The notes under the pieces were generated by a model. It was not told the DNA's origin. It was given only the letters and a program-made list of their open reading frames with translations, and did no database searches. The position numbers and the translations under genes were made by a program. Of a stretch of DNA of 49,999 nt, positions 26,090 to 33,960 are shown piece after piece. Position 1 is the stretch's first letter. Every line of letters starts with the position of its first letter. The stretch is from an uncultured Robinsoniella sp. (GTDB lineage: Bacteria > Bacillota > Clostridia > Lachnospirales > Lachnospiraceae). The stretch covers positions 1-49,999 of the forward strand of contig UQGG01000052.1 in NCBI GenBank assembly GCA_900540475.1, in the 5' to 3' direction.

Positions 26090-27010
26090 ATGAAATATTA
26101 TATAGGCATTGACGGAGGCGGAACGAAGACAGAGTTTCTTCTGGCAGATGAAAATAACAGAATTCTCTCCCGTACATTACGGGGTAGCGCATCTTATATG
26201 CAGATTGGGGAAGACGGTCTGATCACGCTCCTGGAAGATGGAATTGAAAGCCTGGTTAAGCCTTTGCAGACGGAGGCGGAAGCTGAATTCTATACCTGCT
26301 TTGGAATGCCGTTATATGGGGAACACCGGGACAGAGACAGGAAAATCATCAAAACCATGGATGAAAAGCTTGGGCAGTATCGGATAAAAGCAGTTAACGA
26401 TGTGGAAGCAGGATGGGCGGGAAGCCTTAAAATGGAACCTGGAATTAATATTGTGGCAGGAACAGGTTCGATTGCTTTCGGGAAAAACCAAAGCGGAGAA
26501 AGTGCGAAAGCTGGTGGCTGGAGTGAGTTCTTTTCAGATGAAGGTTCCTGTTACTGGCTGGGAAGAAAAGCAATGGAATGTTTTTCAAAAGAAGCGGACG
26601 GACGTTTCCGAAAAGGTGCTTTATATGAAATTATGAAAGAAAAGTTTCAGTTGGAAAATGACTATGATCTGATCGGAATACTGGAACAGGATTATATCCC
26701 TTACCGGGACCGTGTTGCATCGCTTCAGATCTGTCTGAAGGATGCTGCAATGGAAGGGGATATGGAAGCAGTCCGCTTATATGAACATGCGGCGTATGAA
26801 CTGATGCTGATTGTGAAAAGCGTGCATGAAAAGCTGAAGATGGGAAAAGGGTGCAAGGTATCCTACTCCGGTGGCTTATTTCAGACGGAAGACCTGATCC
26901 TAAAGCCTTTTGAACGTTTTCTGAAACCACTGGATATCACCCTGGTAGCGCCGAAACAGACACCGGCAGAGGGCGCATTGCTGCTGGCAAAATATTATGA
27001 GAATAGATAA
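26090..27010 (+). CDS. BadF/BadG-type sugar kinase (GlcNAc kinase-like)
   Basis: A 306-residue ASKHA-fold ATPase. The phosphate 1 loop is YYIGIDGGGTKTEFLLAD. VNDVEAGWAGSL near residue 103 carries the likely catalytic Asp, NIVAGTGSIAFG is the phosphate 2 loop, and SDEGSCYWLG follows. The family includes N-acetylglucosamine and glucosamine kinases. Beside a GH98/GH29 pathway and an AgaS-like protein it may phosphorylate GalNAc, GlcNAc or a derived hexosamine. It lies in the same operon as GH29 and the SIS protein, with gaps of 20 and 15 bases. Confidence 0.85.
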   Translation: MKYYIGIDGGGTKTEFLLADENNRILSRTLRGSASYMQIGEDGLITLLEDGIESLVKPLQTEAEAEFYTCFGMPLYGEHRDRDRKIIKTMDEKLGQYRIKAVNDVEAGWAGSLKMEPGINIVAGTGSIAFGKNQSGESAKAGGWSEFFSDEGSCYWLGRKAMECFSKEADGRFRKGALYEIMKEKFQLENDYDLIGILEQDYIPYRDRVASLQICLKDAAMEGDMEAVRLYEHAAYELMLIVKSVHEKLKMGKGCKVSYSGGLFQTEDLILKPFERFLKPLDITLVAPKQTPAEGALLLAKYYENR

Positions 27011-27025
27011 TCGGAGGAGATTAAA

Positions 27026-28072
27026 ATGTATTTAACAGAACAGGAAATTATGGAACAGCATATTGCTCTCAATAAAACTTATGATTATATGATGGAAAAA
27101 AAAGCTGAGATCAAAAACTTCTTTTCGGAGCATCCGTCCAGAAAATTTGTCTTTTTCGGCTGCGGCTCAAGCTATATGCTGGCGAAATCCGGACAGCAGC
27201 TCATCTGCTCCTGTAAAGGAAGCAGTGCCAATGCCATTGCAGGCGGAGATTATCTGGTAAATCCGGATTTTTATGAAGCGTGTATCAAAGACAGTATTAT
27301 TGTGACACTGTCCAGATCCGGGCAGACAACAGAAATTGTAAGGGATGTGCAGTATATCAAAGAACATTACGGTAATCCTGTTATTTCTTTGTCCATGAAG
27401 GATGAGAACGATATTATGCCTTACAGCGAACTGGATATTACGATGGATTGGAGCTATGACAAAAGTGTATGCCAGACCAGAACGGTTACAAATTTATATA
27501 CTGCAATGCTGATGCTCACCGCTTTTTACAATGAAGATGAAGAATTATTAGCATCTGTAAAAGCTGCTGTGGACTGCAATCAGGAATATAAGAAAACGTA
27601 CCGCGGAGTATTGGCAGCGATTTCGAAAAAGGACTGGAGTAATGCCATTGTACTGGCAGACGGTGCGCCCATTGGTATTGCAGAAGAAGGAGCCCTTGCA
27701 TTTACAGAGATTTCCATGCTTCCGGGACAGTGCTTCCATCTGCTGGATTACCGTCACGGTCCTATGGTTTTAAATGGAGATAAGACGCTGACGGTGATCC
27801 TGGTTCAGCCAAATGAAGATCGGCTGCAAAGAGATATGATCGAAGATCTGAAATCCCATGGAGGTACCATTGTTACGGTGTCAAAATATGAAGGAAATGA
27901 ATTTGGCGTAAATGCAAATATCTGCCTGAAAGGGATTGAACGTTTTGAGGCATGGGGGATTCCGTTTATTTATGTATGCCAGATGGCAGCATATGAAAAA
28001 TCCATTCTTCTGGGAAGAAATCCGGACCAGCCAACAGGACTTGATGCATTTATCACATTAAAGAGTGTCTGA
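27026..28072 (+). CDS. SIS-domain sugar-phosphate isomerase/deaminase (AgaS/GlmS-like)
   Basis: A 348-residue protein with two SIS domains (about 20-170 and 195-340). The first has FFGCGSSYMLAKSGQQL and the phosphosugar-binding S-R-S-G-Q-T-T-E segment; the second has ADGAPIGIAEEGALAFTEISMLP. It lacks the glutaminase domain of GlmS, as do AgaS-type deaminase/isomerases that act on GalN-6-P or GlcN-6-P. It follows the kinase, fitting a hexosamine route. Its last codons and stop fall inside the left arm of the palindromic element at 28062-28214, so the C-terminus is shaped by that element. Confidence 0.85.
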   Translation: MYLTEQEIMEQHIALNKTYDYMMEKKAEIKNFFSEHPSRKFVFFGCGSSYMLAKSGQQLICSCKGSSANAIAGGDYLVNPDFYEACIKDSIIVTLSRSGQTTEIVRDVQYIKEHYGNPVISLSMKDENDIMPYSELDITMDWSYDKSVCQTRTVTNLYTAMLMLTAFYNEDEELLASVKAAVDCNQEYKKTYRGVLAAISKKDWSNAIVLADGAPIGIAEEGALAFTEISMLPGQCFHLLDYRHGPMVLNGDKTLTVILVQPNEDRLQRDMIEDLKSHGGTIVTVSKYEGNEFGVNANICLKGIERFEAWGIPFIYVCQMAAYEKSILLGRNPDQPTGLDAFITLKSV

Positions 28073-28214
28073 AAAATTATTTCTGCAAGCTGCATACTTT
28101 GTGGCATATTTACCTCAAATGAAGGATGCGTAGCCCGCTACGTTCCCTTCATTCAGGACAAATCTTCCACAAAGTGTGTCGTACAGCATGCAGAAAGCTT
28201 TTTTAAGACATACG
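28062..28214. repeat. 153-bp palindromic element at the SIS gene end
   Basis: AGTGTCTGAAAAATT..TTCTGCA..GCTGCATACTTTGTGG on the left pairs with CCACAAAGTGTG..GCATGCAGAAAG..TTTTTTAAGACATAC on the right. The core (GTAGCCCGCTACG, then CCCTTCATTC and GGACAAATCT) is about 90 percent identical to the core at 1750-1795. It fills most of the gap between the SIS and GH4 genes and may act as a partial terminator or mRNA boundary. Confidence 0.75.
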
Positions 28215-28239
28215 CCAAATAAAAGGAGGCTGGGAATAT

Positions 28240-29550
28240 ATGAAGAAAATAACATTTATCGGAGCAGGCAGCTTTGATTTTACCAGGGAGTTGGTGAGGG
28301 ATGTACTGACTTATGATGCATTTAAAGATGCATGTATCTGCCTGATGGATATTGACGAAGAAAAGCTGGGATTTATTAAAAAAGCATGTGATAAAATTAA
28401 AGCGGCAGGGAATTATGCGGCAACGATTATTGCAACTACAGACCGGGAGGAAGCTTTAAAAGATGCAGACGGAGTTGTGATCACAGTACTGACTGCCGGA
28501 CCTGATATTTTCCGTACAGACATTGAGATTCCTAAAAAATATGGAGTTGACATCTGTGTAGGCGATACCAGAGGACCTGCCGGGATATTCCGCTTTTTGC
28601 GGTCTGTACCGGTACTTCTGGATATCTGCAGGGATATAGAGCGGATCTGCCCGGATGCTTATGTGCTTAATTATACAAATCCTATGGCGCTCAACTGCCG
28701 TTATCTTCAGGAAATGACCAAAGTAAAGATAACAGGGCTGTGTCACAGCGTACAGCATACGGCAAAAATGCTGGCGGACTGGATTGGAGCAGATATAAAA
28801 GATGTGGATTATCTCTGCGCCGGAATTAATCATCAGGCATTTTACCTGAAATATGAATGGAATGGGGAAGATGCATATCCTCTAATTAAAAAAGCAGTGG
28901 AAAAAGAAGAAATTTATAACGAGGAACAGGTAAGAAATCAGTTATTCTTACATCTGGATTATTATCCGACAGAGAGCAGCGGACATAATTCCGAATATTA
29001 TCCGTGGTTTCGGAAACGCCCGGATCTAATAGAAAAATACTGCACACATTCCACAGGATGGAACCCGGGAGCCCATGCTTATATTCTGAATGAATACTTC
29101 AGAAGGCAGAATGAATGGAAAAAGGATATTCAGGAATGGCTGGAAAAGGATGAGGTGGAATTAGAACGGGGGCAGGAATATGCAGCGTGCATCTTTAACG
29201 CATTATTTGGGGACGGAACCGTATTTCACTTTAATGGCAATGTCAGAAATGAAAAATATATTGAAAATCTCCCGGATGGCTGCTGCGTAGAAGTGCCGGT
29301 TACAGTAGAGCCGAATGGATTTACCATCCATCCGGTAGGAAAATTACCGGATCAGCTGGCGGTTATGACCAACACTTCTGCAAGAAGCGAGGAACTGGCA
29401 ATCAAAGGCTGTATCTATGGGGATAAGAGAGCTGTTTATCATGCCATTTTATTTGATCCGTTAACGGCATCTGTTCTCAGTATGGATGAAATCCAGAGCA
29501 TGGTAGATGAGATGTTTGAAGCAAATAAGCAGTATTTGCCGCAGTTTTAA
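28240..29550 (+). CDS. GH4 NAD-dependent alpha-galactosidase-like glycosidase
   Basis: A 436-residue cytoplasmic hydrolase of family GH4. The N-terminal Rossmann motif FIGAGSFDFTRELVRDVL binds NAD. The metal and catalytic regions are visible as VLNYTNPMALNCRY, GLCHSVQHTAKM (cysteine and histidine) and AGINHQAFYL. GH4 enzymes work by redox-elimination and need NAD and Mn. The closest named relatives are MelA alpha-galactosidases. In this locus it could cut alpha-1,3-Gal from the B structure, or alpha-GalNAc if specificity has shifted. It is separated from the upstream operon by a palindromic element but keeps its own AAAAGGAGG site. Confidence 0.9.
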   Translation: MKKITFIGAGSFDFTRELVRDVLTYDAFKDACICLMDIDEEKLGFIKKACDKIKAAGNYAATIIATTDREEALKDADGVVITVLTAGPDIFRTDIEIPKKYGVDICVGDTRGPAGIFRFLRSVPVLLDICRDIERICPDAYVLNYTNPMALNCRYLQEMTKVKITGLCHSVQHTAKMLADWIGADIKDVDYLCAGINHQAFYLKYEWNGEDAYPLIKKAVEKEEIYNEEQVRNQLFLHLDYYPTESSGHNSEYYPWFRKRPDLIEKYCTHSTGWNPGAHAYILNEYFRRQNEWKKDIQEWLEKDEVELERGQEYAACIFNALFGDGTVFHFNGNVRNEKYIENLPDGCCVEVPVTVEPNGFTIHPVGKLPDQLAVMTNTSARSEELAIKGCIYGDKRAVYHAILFDPLTASVLSMDEIQSMVDEMFEANKQYLPQF

Positions 29551-29600
29551 GTTTATATGAAATGAAAAATATGCATAGACTCAATTAGCAGACATAATTT

Positions 29601-29636
29601 TAACAGCCGGCAATTTATTTTGCGGGCTGTTATTTT
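29601..29636 (+). terminator. Terminator of the glycan operon
   Basis: AACAGCC..GCAA pairs with TTGC..GGCTGTT around a TTTATT loop with one mismatch. ATTTT follows. It lies about 50 bases after the GH4 stop. Confidence 0.7.
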
Positions 29637-29640
29637 ACTG

Positions 29641-29669
29641 TTGATTTTTCAAAAACTTTATGTTACAAT
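29641..29669 (+). promoter_or_regulatory. Promoter and long leader of the Rpn gene
   Basis: TTGATT (29641-29646) and TACAAT (29664-29669) are 17 bases apart, which would give a leader of about 200 bases. A small perfect hairpin AGCCG-ATT-CGGCT lies at 29687-29699. I see no supported gene in 29670-29879. Confidence 0.5.
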
Positions 29670-29879
29670 AAATTATCAAATCTCACAGCCGATTCGGCTA
29701 ATTTCCAATTCATTTAAGAGAATCGCATATGTATTATCAGAATGTTTCTTTTGTACGGCATTTATTCTTTTTGATACCTATTTTTTATTTTATTCAGCTT
29801 TCGGTATCCTGAAGATATCTAATTGTGCTATTTTTATGAGGCTTCTTTTGCATGGCGGTCTTGTGCATAAGGAGGAACA

Positions 29880-30848
29880 ATGTCCAGAAAAAGAGATATT
29901 ACGACTAAAAATTTTTTATCAGATCCGGTTATTTTCTGTGATCTGTACAATGGAGCGCTATTTGGCGGGGAACAAATTTTAAGACCTGATGAGTTAAGGC
30001 AGTTAAATGGGGAGACAGCATTGCTGGTTCCGGACAAACAGGGGAAGAAAAAGACAGAGAACAGATACCGGGATTTGGTATTCGAAGCAAAAATCGGCGG
30101 GAGGATAGCAGTTCTGGCATGTGAAGTTCAGGATAAGATCCATTTTTCCATGCCGGTAAGGGGAATGCTCTATGATGCATTAAACTATAGTGAACAAGTA
30201 AAGAATCATATGAAAAAACATCGGGCGCTGCAGGATTTAACATCGGGAAGTGAATTTCTATCCGGCATGAAGATGGGAGAAAAAATTTATCCGGTCTATA
30301 CGATGGTATTTTATTATGGGGAGGAGGCATGGAATCAGAACCTGGAACTTCATCAGATGCTTGATATACCGGATCAAATGCAAAAGTACGGGCATTTATT
30401 ACAGGACTATCATATTAATCTGGTGCATGCCGGAAATGTAAATCCACAAAATTTCCGGACAGGGCTCAGAGAAGTATTTGAAATCCTGAGATTTGCGGGT
30501 GAGGAAGAGAAACTGAGATCATATCTTCAACATCATACAGAGAAATTTTCTAATTTGGATGAAGATACATACGATATGGTATTTCTGTTTTTAGGTGAAA
30601 AGAAACTGGCAGGCAAAGATAAAGAAAAATTTAAAACGGAGCAGGGAGGATATAATATGTGTACAGCGTTAAAAGAGTTAGAAGCAAGAGGCGAAGAACG
30701 GGGAAAAGAAATGGGTGAAAAAAGAGGCATGAACAGATTAAACCAATTGTATCGGATCTTAATCTGCAACGACGATCTGGAGTTAATGAAACTGGCAGCG
30801 CAAAATGACTCTGTGCTGAATGAGCTGTTTTTGAAATATGAAATCTGA
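29880..30848 (+). CDS. Rpn-family nuclease/transposase-like protein
   Basis: A 322-residue protein of the Rpn (recombination-promoting nuclease, formerly YhgA-like transposase) type, related to PD-(D/E)XK nucleases. Visible features are SDPVIFCDLYNGALFGGEQIL at the N-terminus, then RYRDLVFEAKIGGRIAVLACEVQ, whose Asp, Glu and final E-x-Q fit the nuclease core. A charged tail (EARGEERGKEMGEKRGM) is typical of the family. Lachnospiraceae often carry many copies. It is not within a recognisable transposon here. The last codons lie in the arm of a palindromic element (30822-30874). Start ATG 29880 has AAGGAGG upstream. Confidence 0.85.
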   Translation: MSRKRDITTKNFLSDPVIFCDLYNGALFGGEQILRPDELRQLNGETALLVPDKQGKKKTENRYRDLVFEAKIGGRIAVLACEVQDKIHFSMPVRGMLYDALNYSEQVKNHMKKHRALQDLTSGSEFLSGMKMGEKIYPVYTMVFYYGEEAWNQNLELHQMLDIPDQMQKYGHLLQDYHINLVHAGNVNPQNFRTGLREVFEILRFAGEEEKLRSYLQHHTEKFSNLDEDTYDMVFLFLGEKKLAGKDKEKFKTEQGGYNMCTALKELEARGEERGKEMGEKRGMNRLNQLYRILICNDDLELMKLAAQNDSVLNELFLKYEI

Positions 30849-30874
30849 CGGAATTGAATTTTAAAACACGCTCT
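30822..30874. repeat. Short palindromic element overlapping the Rpn stop
   Basis: GAGCTGTTTTTGAAAT (from 30822, coding) pairs imperfectly with AATTTTAAAACACGCTC (30857-30873). The right arm closely resembles the right arm at 279-297, so it belongs to the same family. It could terminate the Rpn transcript. Confidence 0.6.
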
Positions 30875-30889
30875 AATATCCAATAGGCC

Positions 30890-30922
30890 TTTCAGACTAT
30901 TTTCAGATTCTCCTTTTATAAT
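30890..30922 (+). promoter_or_regulatory. Promoter with response-regulator-type direct repeats
   Basis: TTTCAGA occurs at 30890-30896 and again at 30901-30907, 11 bp apart, followed by TATAAT at 30917-30922. Two direct repeats one helical turn apart in the -35 area are characteristic of OmpR/PhoB-type binding sites, so autoregulation by the regulator at 30992 is likely. Confidence 0.5.
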
Positions 30923-30991
30923 AAATTGCAGGAACTCCAGAAACATTATATAATAATTGTAATGTACGTGATGGAAAGCGAGGAAGTGAAT

Positions 30992-31669
30992 TTGCGAATA
31001 CTGATTGTAGAAGATGAAGTCCGGCTGGCAGAGGCTCTCGGACAGATTATGGAAGAAGCAAAATATATTACCGATGTAGTTTATGATGGAAATGATGGTC
31101 TGGCATATGCACTTTGCGGACAGTATGATGTCATAGTTTTAGATGTTATGCTTCCGGGACTCAATGGTTTTGAAATTGTAAAGGAGATGCGGGTGAAAAA
31201 AATAGCAACTCCTGTTATTATGCTGACTGCCAGGGATGATGTTCGGGATAAGATTACGGGACTTGACAGAGGAGCGGATGATTATATGACGAAACCATTT
31301 GTTCCGGAAGAATTACTTGCCCGGATCAGGGCACTGTCAAGGCGCCAGGGCGAGGTGCTTCTGGAAGAAATTTGTTTTTCGGATCTGACGCTGGTACTCT
31401 CAGCCAATGATTTGTGGTGTAATGGAAAGTCAGTACACCTTGGGTTTAAAGAGTTTGAAATTATGAAAATCCTGATGTCCAATCCAAGAATTATCACTTC
31501 GAAAGAGATTTTAATCACAAAAGTCTGGGGAACAGAATCTGATGTGGAGGACAATAATGTGGAGGCCTATATTTCGTTCTTACGTAAAAAGATGTGTTTT
31601 CTGGGATCTAAGGTGGGTATCGGAACGGTGCGTAAGGTGGGATACCGCCTGGAGGAACATAGAGAATGA
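30992..31669 (+). CDS. OmpR-family response regulator
   Basis: A 225-residue regulator. The receiver domain has phospho-acceptor Asp51 in DVIVLDVMLPG, the LTARDD switch and MTKPFVPEEL. The C-terminal winged helix includes VHLGFKEFEIMKILM and VEDNNVEAYISFLRKKM. The TTG at 30992 is preferred because GCGAGGAAG lies just upstream and because it matches the family N-terminus (R-I-L-I-V-E-D-E); ATG codons further upstream would add an atypical tail. Its stop overlaps the kinase start by four bases (ATGA). Confidence 0.88.
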   Translation: MRILIVEDEVRLAEALGQIMEEAKYITDVVYDGNDGLAYALCGQYDVIVLDVMLPGLNGFEIVKEMRVKKIATPVIMLTARDDVRDKITGLDRGADDYMTKPFVPEELLARIRALSRRQGEVLLEEICFSDLTLVLSANDLWCNGKSVHLGFKEFEIMKILMSNPRIITSKEILITKVWGTESDVEDNNVEAYISFLRKKMCFLGSKVGIGTVRKVGYRLEEHRE

Positions 31670-32889
31670 TCAAAAAGCTGCGGAAGAAGTTTATTTTAAT
31701 AAATATGTCTTTTGTAACGCTGATTTTAGTGGCTGTCCTGGTGGTCATTGGTTTTACCAATTACCAGAAATATCAAAAGGACAGCCGCATGGCATTAAAT
31801 TATGCCTTAGAGGATAACGGCGGAAATCTAAAACCCAGGGTGGATTTCAGACCGGGAAGAAAAGAAGGCCCGATGATTATGGGACCCGCATTTGTGGTGG
31901 AATTAAATGAAAACGGGGAGATTGAAAATATCAATGACAGCAGTATAAGAATCACCGAGGATTCCGCCAGAGAGGCGGTAGAAGCGGCACAAAAAGACGG
32001 ACATGAAAGAGGATTCCTTATGAACCAGCAGCTTCGTTATGAGCGGCGGGAGCAGGATCATGGGGAAAAGATTGCATTTGTAGACTGCAGCCGGGAAATC
32101 AATGGTATGAGGAATCTGCTTCTGGTATCGGCGCTGATATTAGCCGGCGGTCTTGCGGCCTTTTTTCTAATCAGTTTGTTTCTTGCAAAGTGGGCATTGA
32201 CGCCGGTAGAAAAAGCCTGGCAGCAGCAGAGACAGTTTATTGCAGATGCTTCCCATGAATTAAAAACTCCTCTTACTGTTATACTGGCGAATCTGAATAT
32301 ATTGTCTGCACACCGGGAGGACCGGATCAGGGATCAGGAGCGGTGGTTGGAAAATACTAAGACAGAGGCATCCCGGATGAAAGAATTGCTAAATGACCTG
32401 CTTTTTCTTGCCCGTTCTGACATGTCACAGACCCCGAAGGTATTTGCTGAATTTGATTTAAGCAATACGCTCTGGAGCTGCATTCTGCCATTTGAATCGC
32501 TGGCATATGAACGGAGTGTGGAATTAGAAGAAGAGATTACACCCGGGATTCATATCATAGGCGATGAAGGGCAGATCAAACAGCTGATTGCTATTTTACT
32601 GGACAACGCCTGTAAATATGTGAAAAAGAACGGCAGAATCAGTGTGTGCCTGGAAAAGAAACAGGATAAAGTTTATCTGAAGGTTAACAATACCGGTGAT
32701 GTGATTCCCAAAGAAGATCTGGAACATATATTTGAACGGTTTTACCGTTCAGATAAGTCAAGAGCGAGGAAACAAGGAGGATACGGACTGGGACTTTCTA
32801 TTGCTCAGACAATTGCGGAAAATCATCATGGAAAGATTCAGGCGGAGAGCTTGGAAACTACGGGAACTAGTTTTACAATTATCTTATAG
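31666..32889 (+). CDS. Sensor histidine kinase
   Basis: A 407-residue membrane kinase. Transmembrane segments lie at about residues 10-31 and 150-173, enclosing a short, charged extracytoplasmic part of about 115 residues. The phospho-acceptor is His197 in FIADASHELKTPLTVIL. The ATPase N-box is AILLDNACKYVKK and the G-boxes are KQGGYGLGLSIAQTIAENH. No full HAMP domain is evident. It is coupled to the response regulator by a four-base overlap. No transporter lies downstream, so the regulon is elsewhere. Confidence 0.9.
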   Translation: MIKKLRKKFILINMSFVTLILVAVLVVIGFTNYQKYQKDSRMALNYALEDNGGNLKPRVDFRPGRKEGPMIMGPAFVVELNENGEIENINDSSIRITEDSAREAVEAAQKDGHERGFLMNQQLRYERREQDHGEKIAFVDCSREINGMRNLLLVSALILAGGLAAFFLISLFLAKWALTPVEKAWQQQRQFIADASHELKTPLTVILANLNILSAHREDRIRDQERWLENTKTEASRMKELLNDLLFLARSDMSQTPKVFAEFDLSNTLWSCILPFESLAYERSVELEEEITPGIHIIGDEGQIKQLIAILLDNACKYVKKNGRISVCLEKKQDKVYLKVNNTGDVIPKEDLEHIFERFYRSDKSRARKQGGYGLGLSIAQTIAENHHGKIQAESLETTGTSFTIIL

Positions 32890-32910
32890 ACAGACGGTGG
32901 TTCAGAAAAT

Positions 32911-32970
32911 AAAAGATGAGTCAGGCTGCGTTTTTAATTATCTTATCAGGAAGCAGTCGGACTCATTTTA
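32911..32970 (+). terminator. Long-loop hairpin after the kinase gene
   Basis: ATGAGTC (32916-32922) pairs with GACTCAT (32960-32966), and CTGC (32926-32929) with GCAG (32953-32956). TTTTATT follows. From about 32970 to 33055 the sequence is a T/C/A-rich low-complexity stretch up to the end of the convergent DUF2148 gene. Confidence 0.5.
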
Positions 32971-33038
32971 TTGTTATCTATGTTTTTTCTTTTCTTTCTT
33001 ATCTTCTTTTTTATATCTATCTTATATTATTTGTTATC

Positions 33039-33602
33039 TTATTTCTTTTCTGATTTTACAGGTTTACCGGAAGATCTGTCAAAATATGGAGATTTTCCAA
33101 GAGCGCTGATGGGAATGCCGATTACATCCTGAATTCCCTTGCCCAGTATTTCAAGAGAGAGAGCAGCCCTGCCTGCTGAAAACATGACGCGGTTATCAAC
33201 TCTTGCATCGGTTGCTGTACTCACAGCGGATCCAATTGCAATACCCAGGTCAATGGGACCATAGGCGCACATACCGCCATGCTTTGCACATTCTGCACAG
33301 TTTTTAAAGTTGCAGTACCCGCATCCTTCATTCAGTGCACGATAATGGTTTTTAACCCCGATTAAAACGACTGCAAAACTGTTTCGTATATTACCGGCAT
33401 CCCGTTTAAAAAATCCGTAGTTAAATTCGTCGCTTAAACGTTCCATTTCTACAGCCAGATTTTCTTTTTCCTCCCCGGTGACAATACAGGCTGATATATA
33501 ATCATCACCCTTTGTCTTTGGAGCAGTCCTGGCGGCAACACACATTTTCTGGGCAATTGCTAAAAGGGCAGCATTTTCTGCCTCTGAAGAATTTTGAATC
33601 AT
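33039..33602 (-). CDS. DUF2148 ferredoxin-domain protein
   Basis: A 187-residue protein of the DUF2148 group. The cysteine-rich segment GCGYCNFKNCAEC, followed by HGGMCAYGPIDLGIAIGSAV, is its hallmark and could hold an iron-sulfur cluster. The N-terminal part (AARTAPKTKGDDYISACIV) resembles nitroreductase-like flavoproteins. Function is not established. ATG 33602 is chosen from the AAAGGAG site upstream and from the family N-terminus. It is monocistronic and convergent with the kinase gene. Confidence 0.82.
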   Translation of the reverse strand: MIQNSSEAENAALLAIAQKMCVAARTAPKTKGDDYISACIVTGEEKENLAVEMERLSDEFNYGFFKRDAGNIRNSFAVVLIGVKNHYRALNEGCGYCNFKNCAECAKHGGMCAYGPIDLGIAIGSAVSTATDARVDNRVMFSAGRAALSLEILGKGIQDVIGIPISALGKSPYFDRSSGKPVKSEKK

Positions 33603-33960
33603 GATAAAAACTCCTTTCTGTATGCATAGTGTTGGATATATGGTCAGATCTATAAATGGAGAAACCAAAGTTTTCATACCATTTATAGTGCTATTCTAAG
33701 CTTTAATGGTAAAAGGTTCAAGAAAATATTTCAGGAATAGATCAGGAAATGTATGAAATGTTCCGTAAGGGCTTCTGGTATGTGGCATTGCAATTGAGCC
33801 TATTTGGAACAACCTCTGTTAGATATGTACAAAATTTGCATGTAATTATTGTGAATATAATGGAAAAATACAAAAAAGGTTGACTTTTATCTTTACAGAG
33901 CGTATTCTTAAGTCAGATTTAACAAAAACGTTTTCGGGAAAGAAAGCGGAGGGTGATATT
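33603..33960. promoter_or_regulatory. Divergent region with lacI promoter and operator
   Basis: For lacI, TTGACT (33880-33885) and TATTCT (33903-33908) are 17 bases apart. A LacI-type palindrome, AAAACGTTTT (33925-33934), lies just downstream, inside a 21-bp block (33919-33939) that matches another at 35236-35256. This indicates autoregulation. I see no gene in the rest of this interval. Confidence 0.7.

Noticed and set aside
29620..29982. Open frame of 120 codons before the Rpn gene
   Set aside because: It starts inside the glycan-operon terminator and overlaps the Rpn gene by about 100 bases in another frame. The composition is that of an AT-rich leader, not of a protein.
29880..30848. Insertion sequence around the Rpn (transposase-like) gene
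   Set aside because: No terminal inverted repeats or target duplications bracket the gene. Rpn proteins are nucleases and often stand alone.
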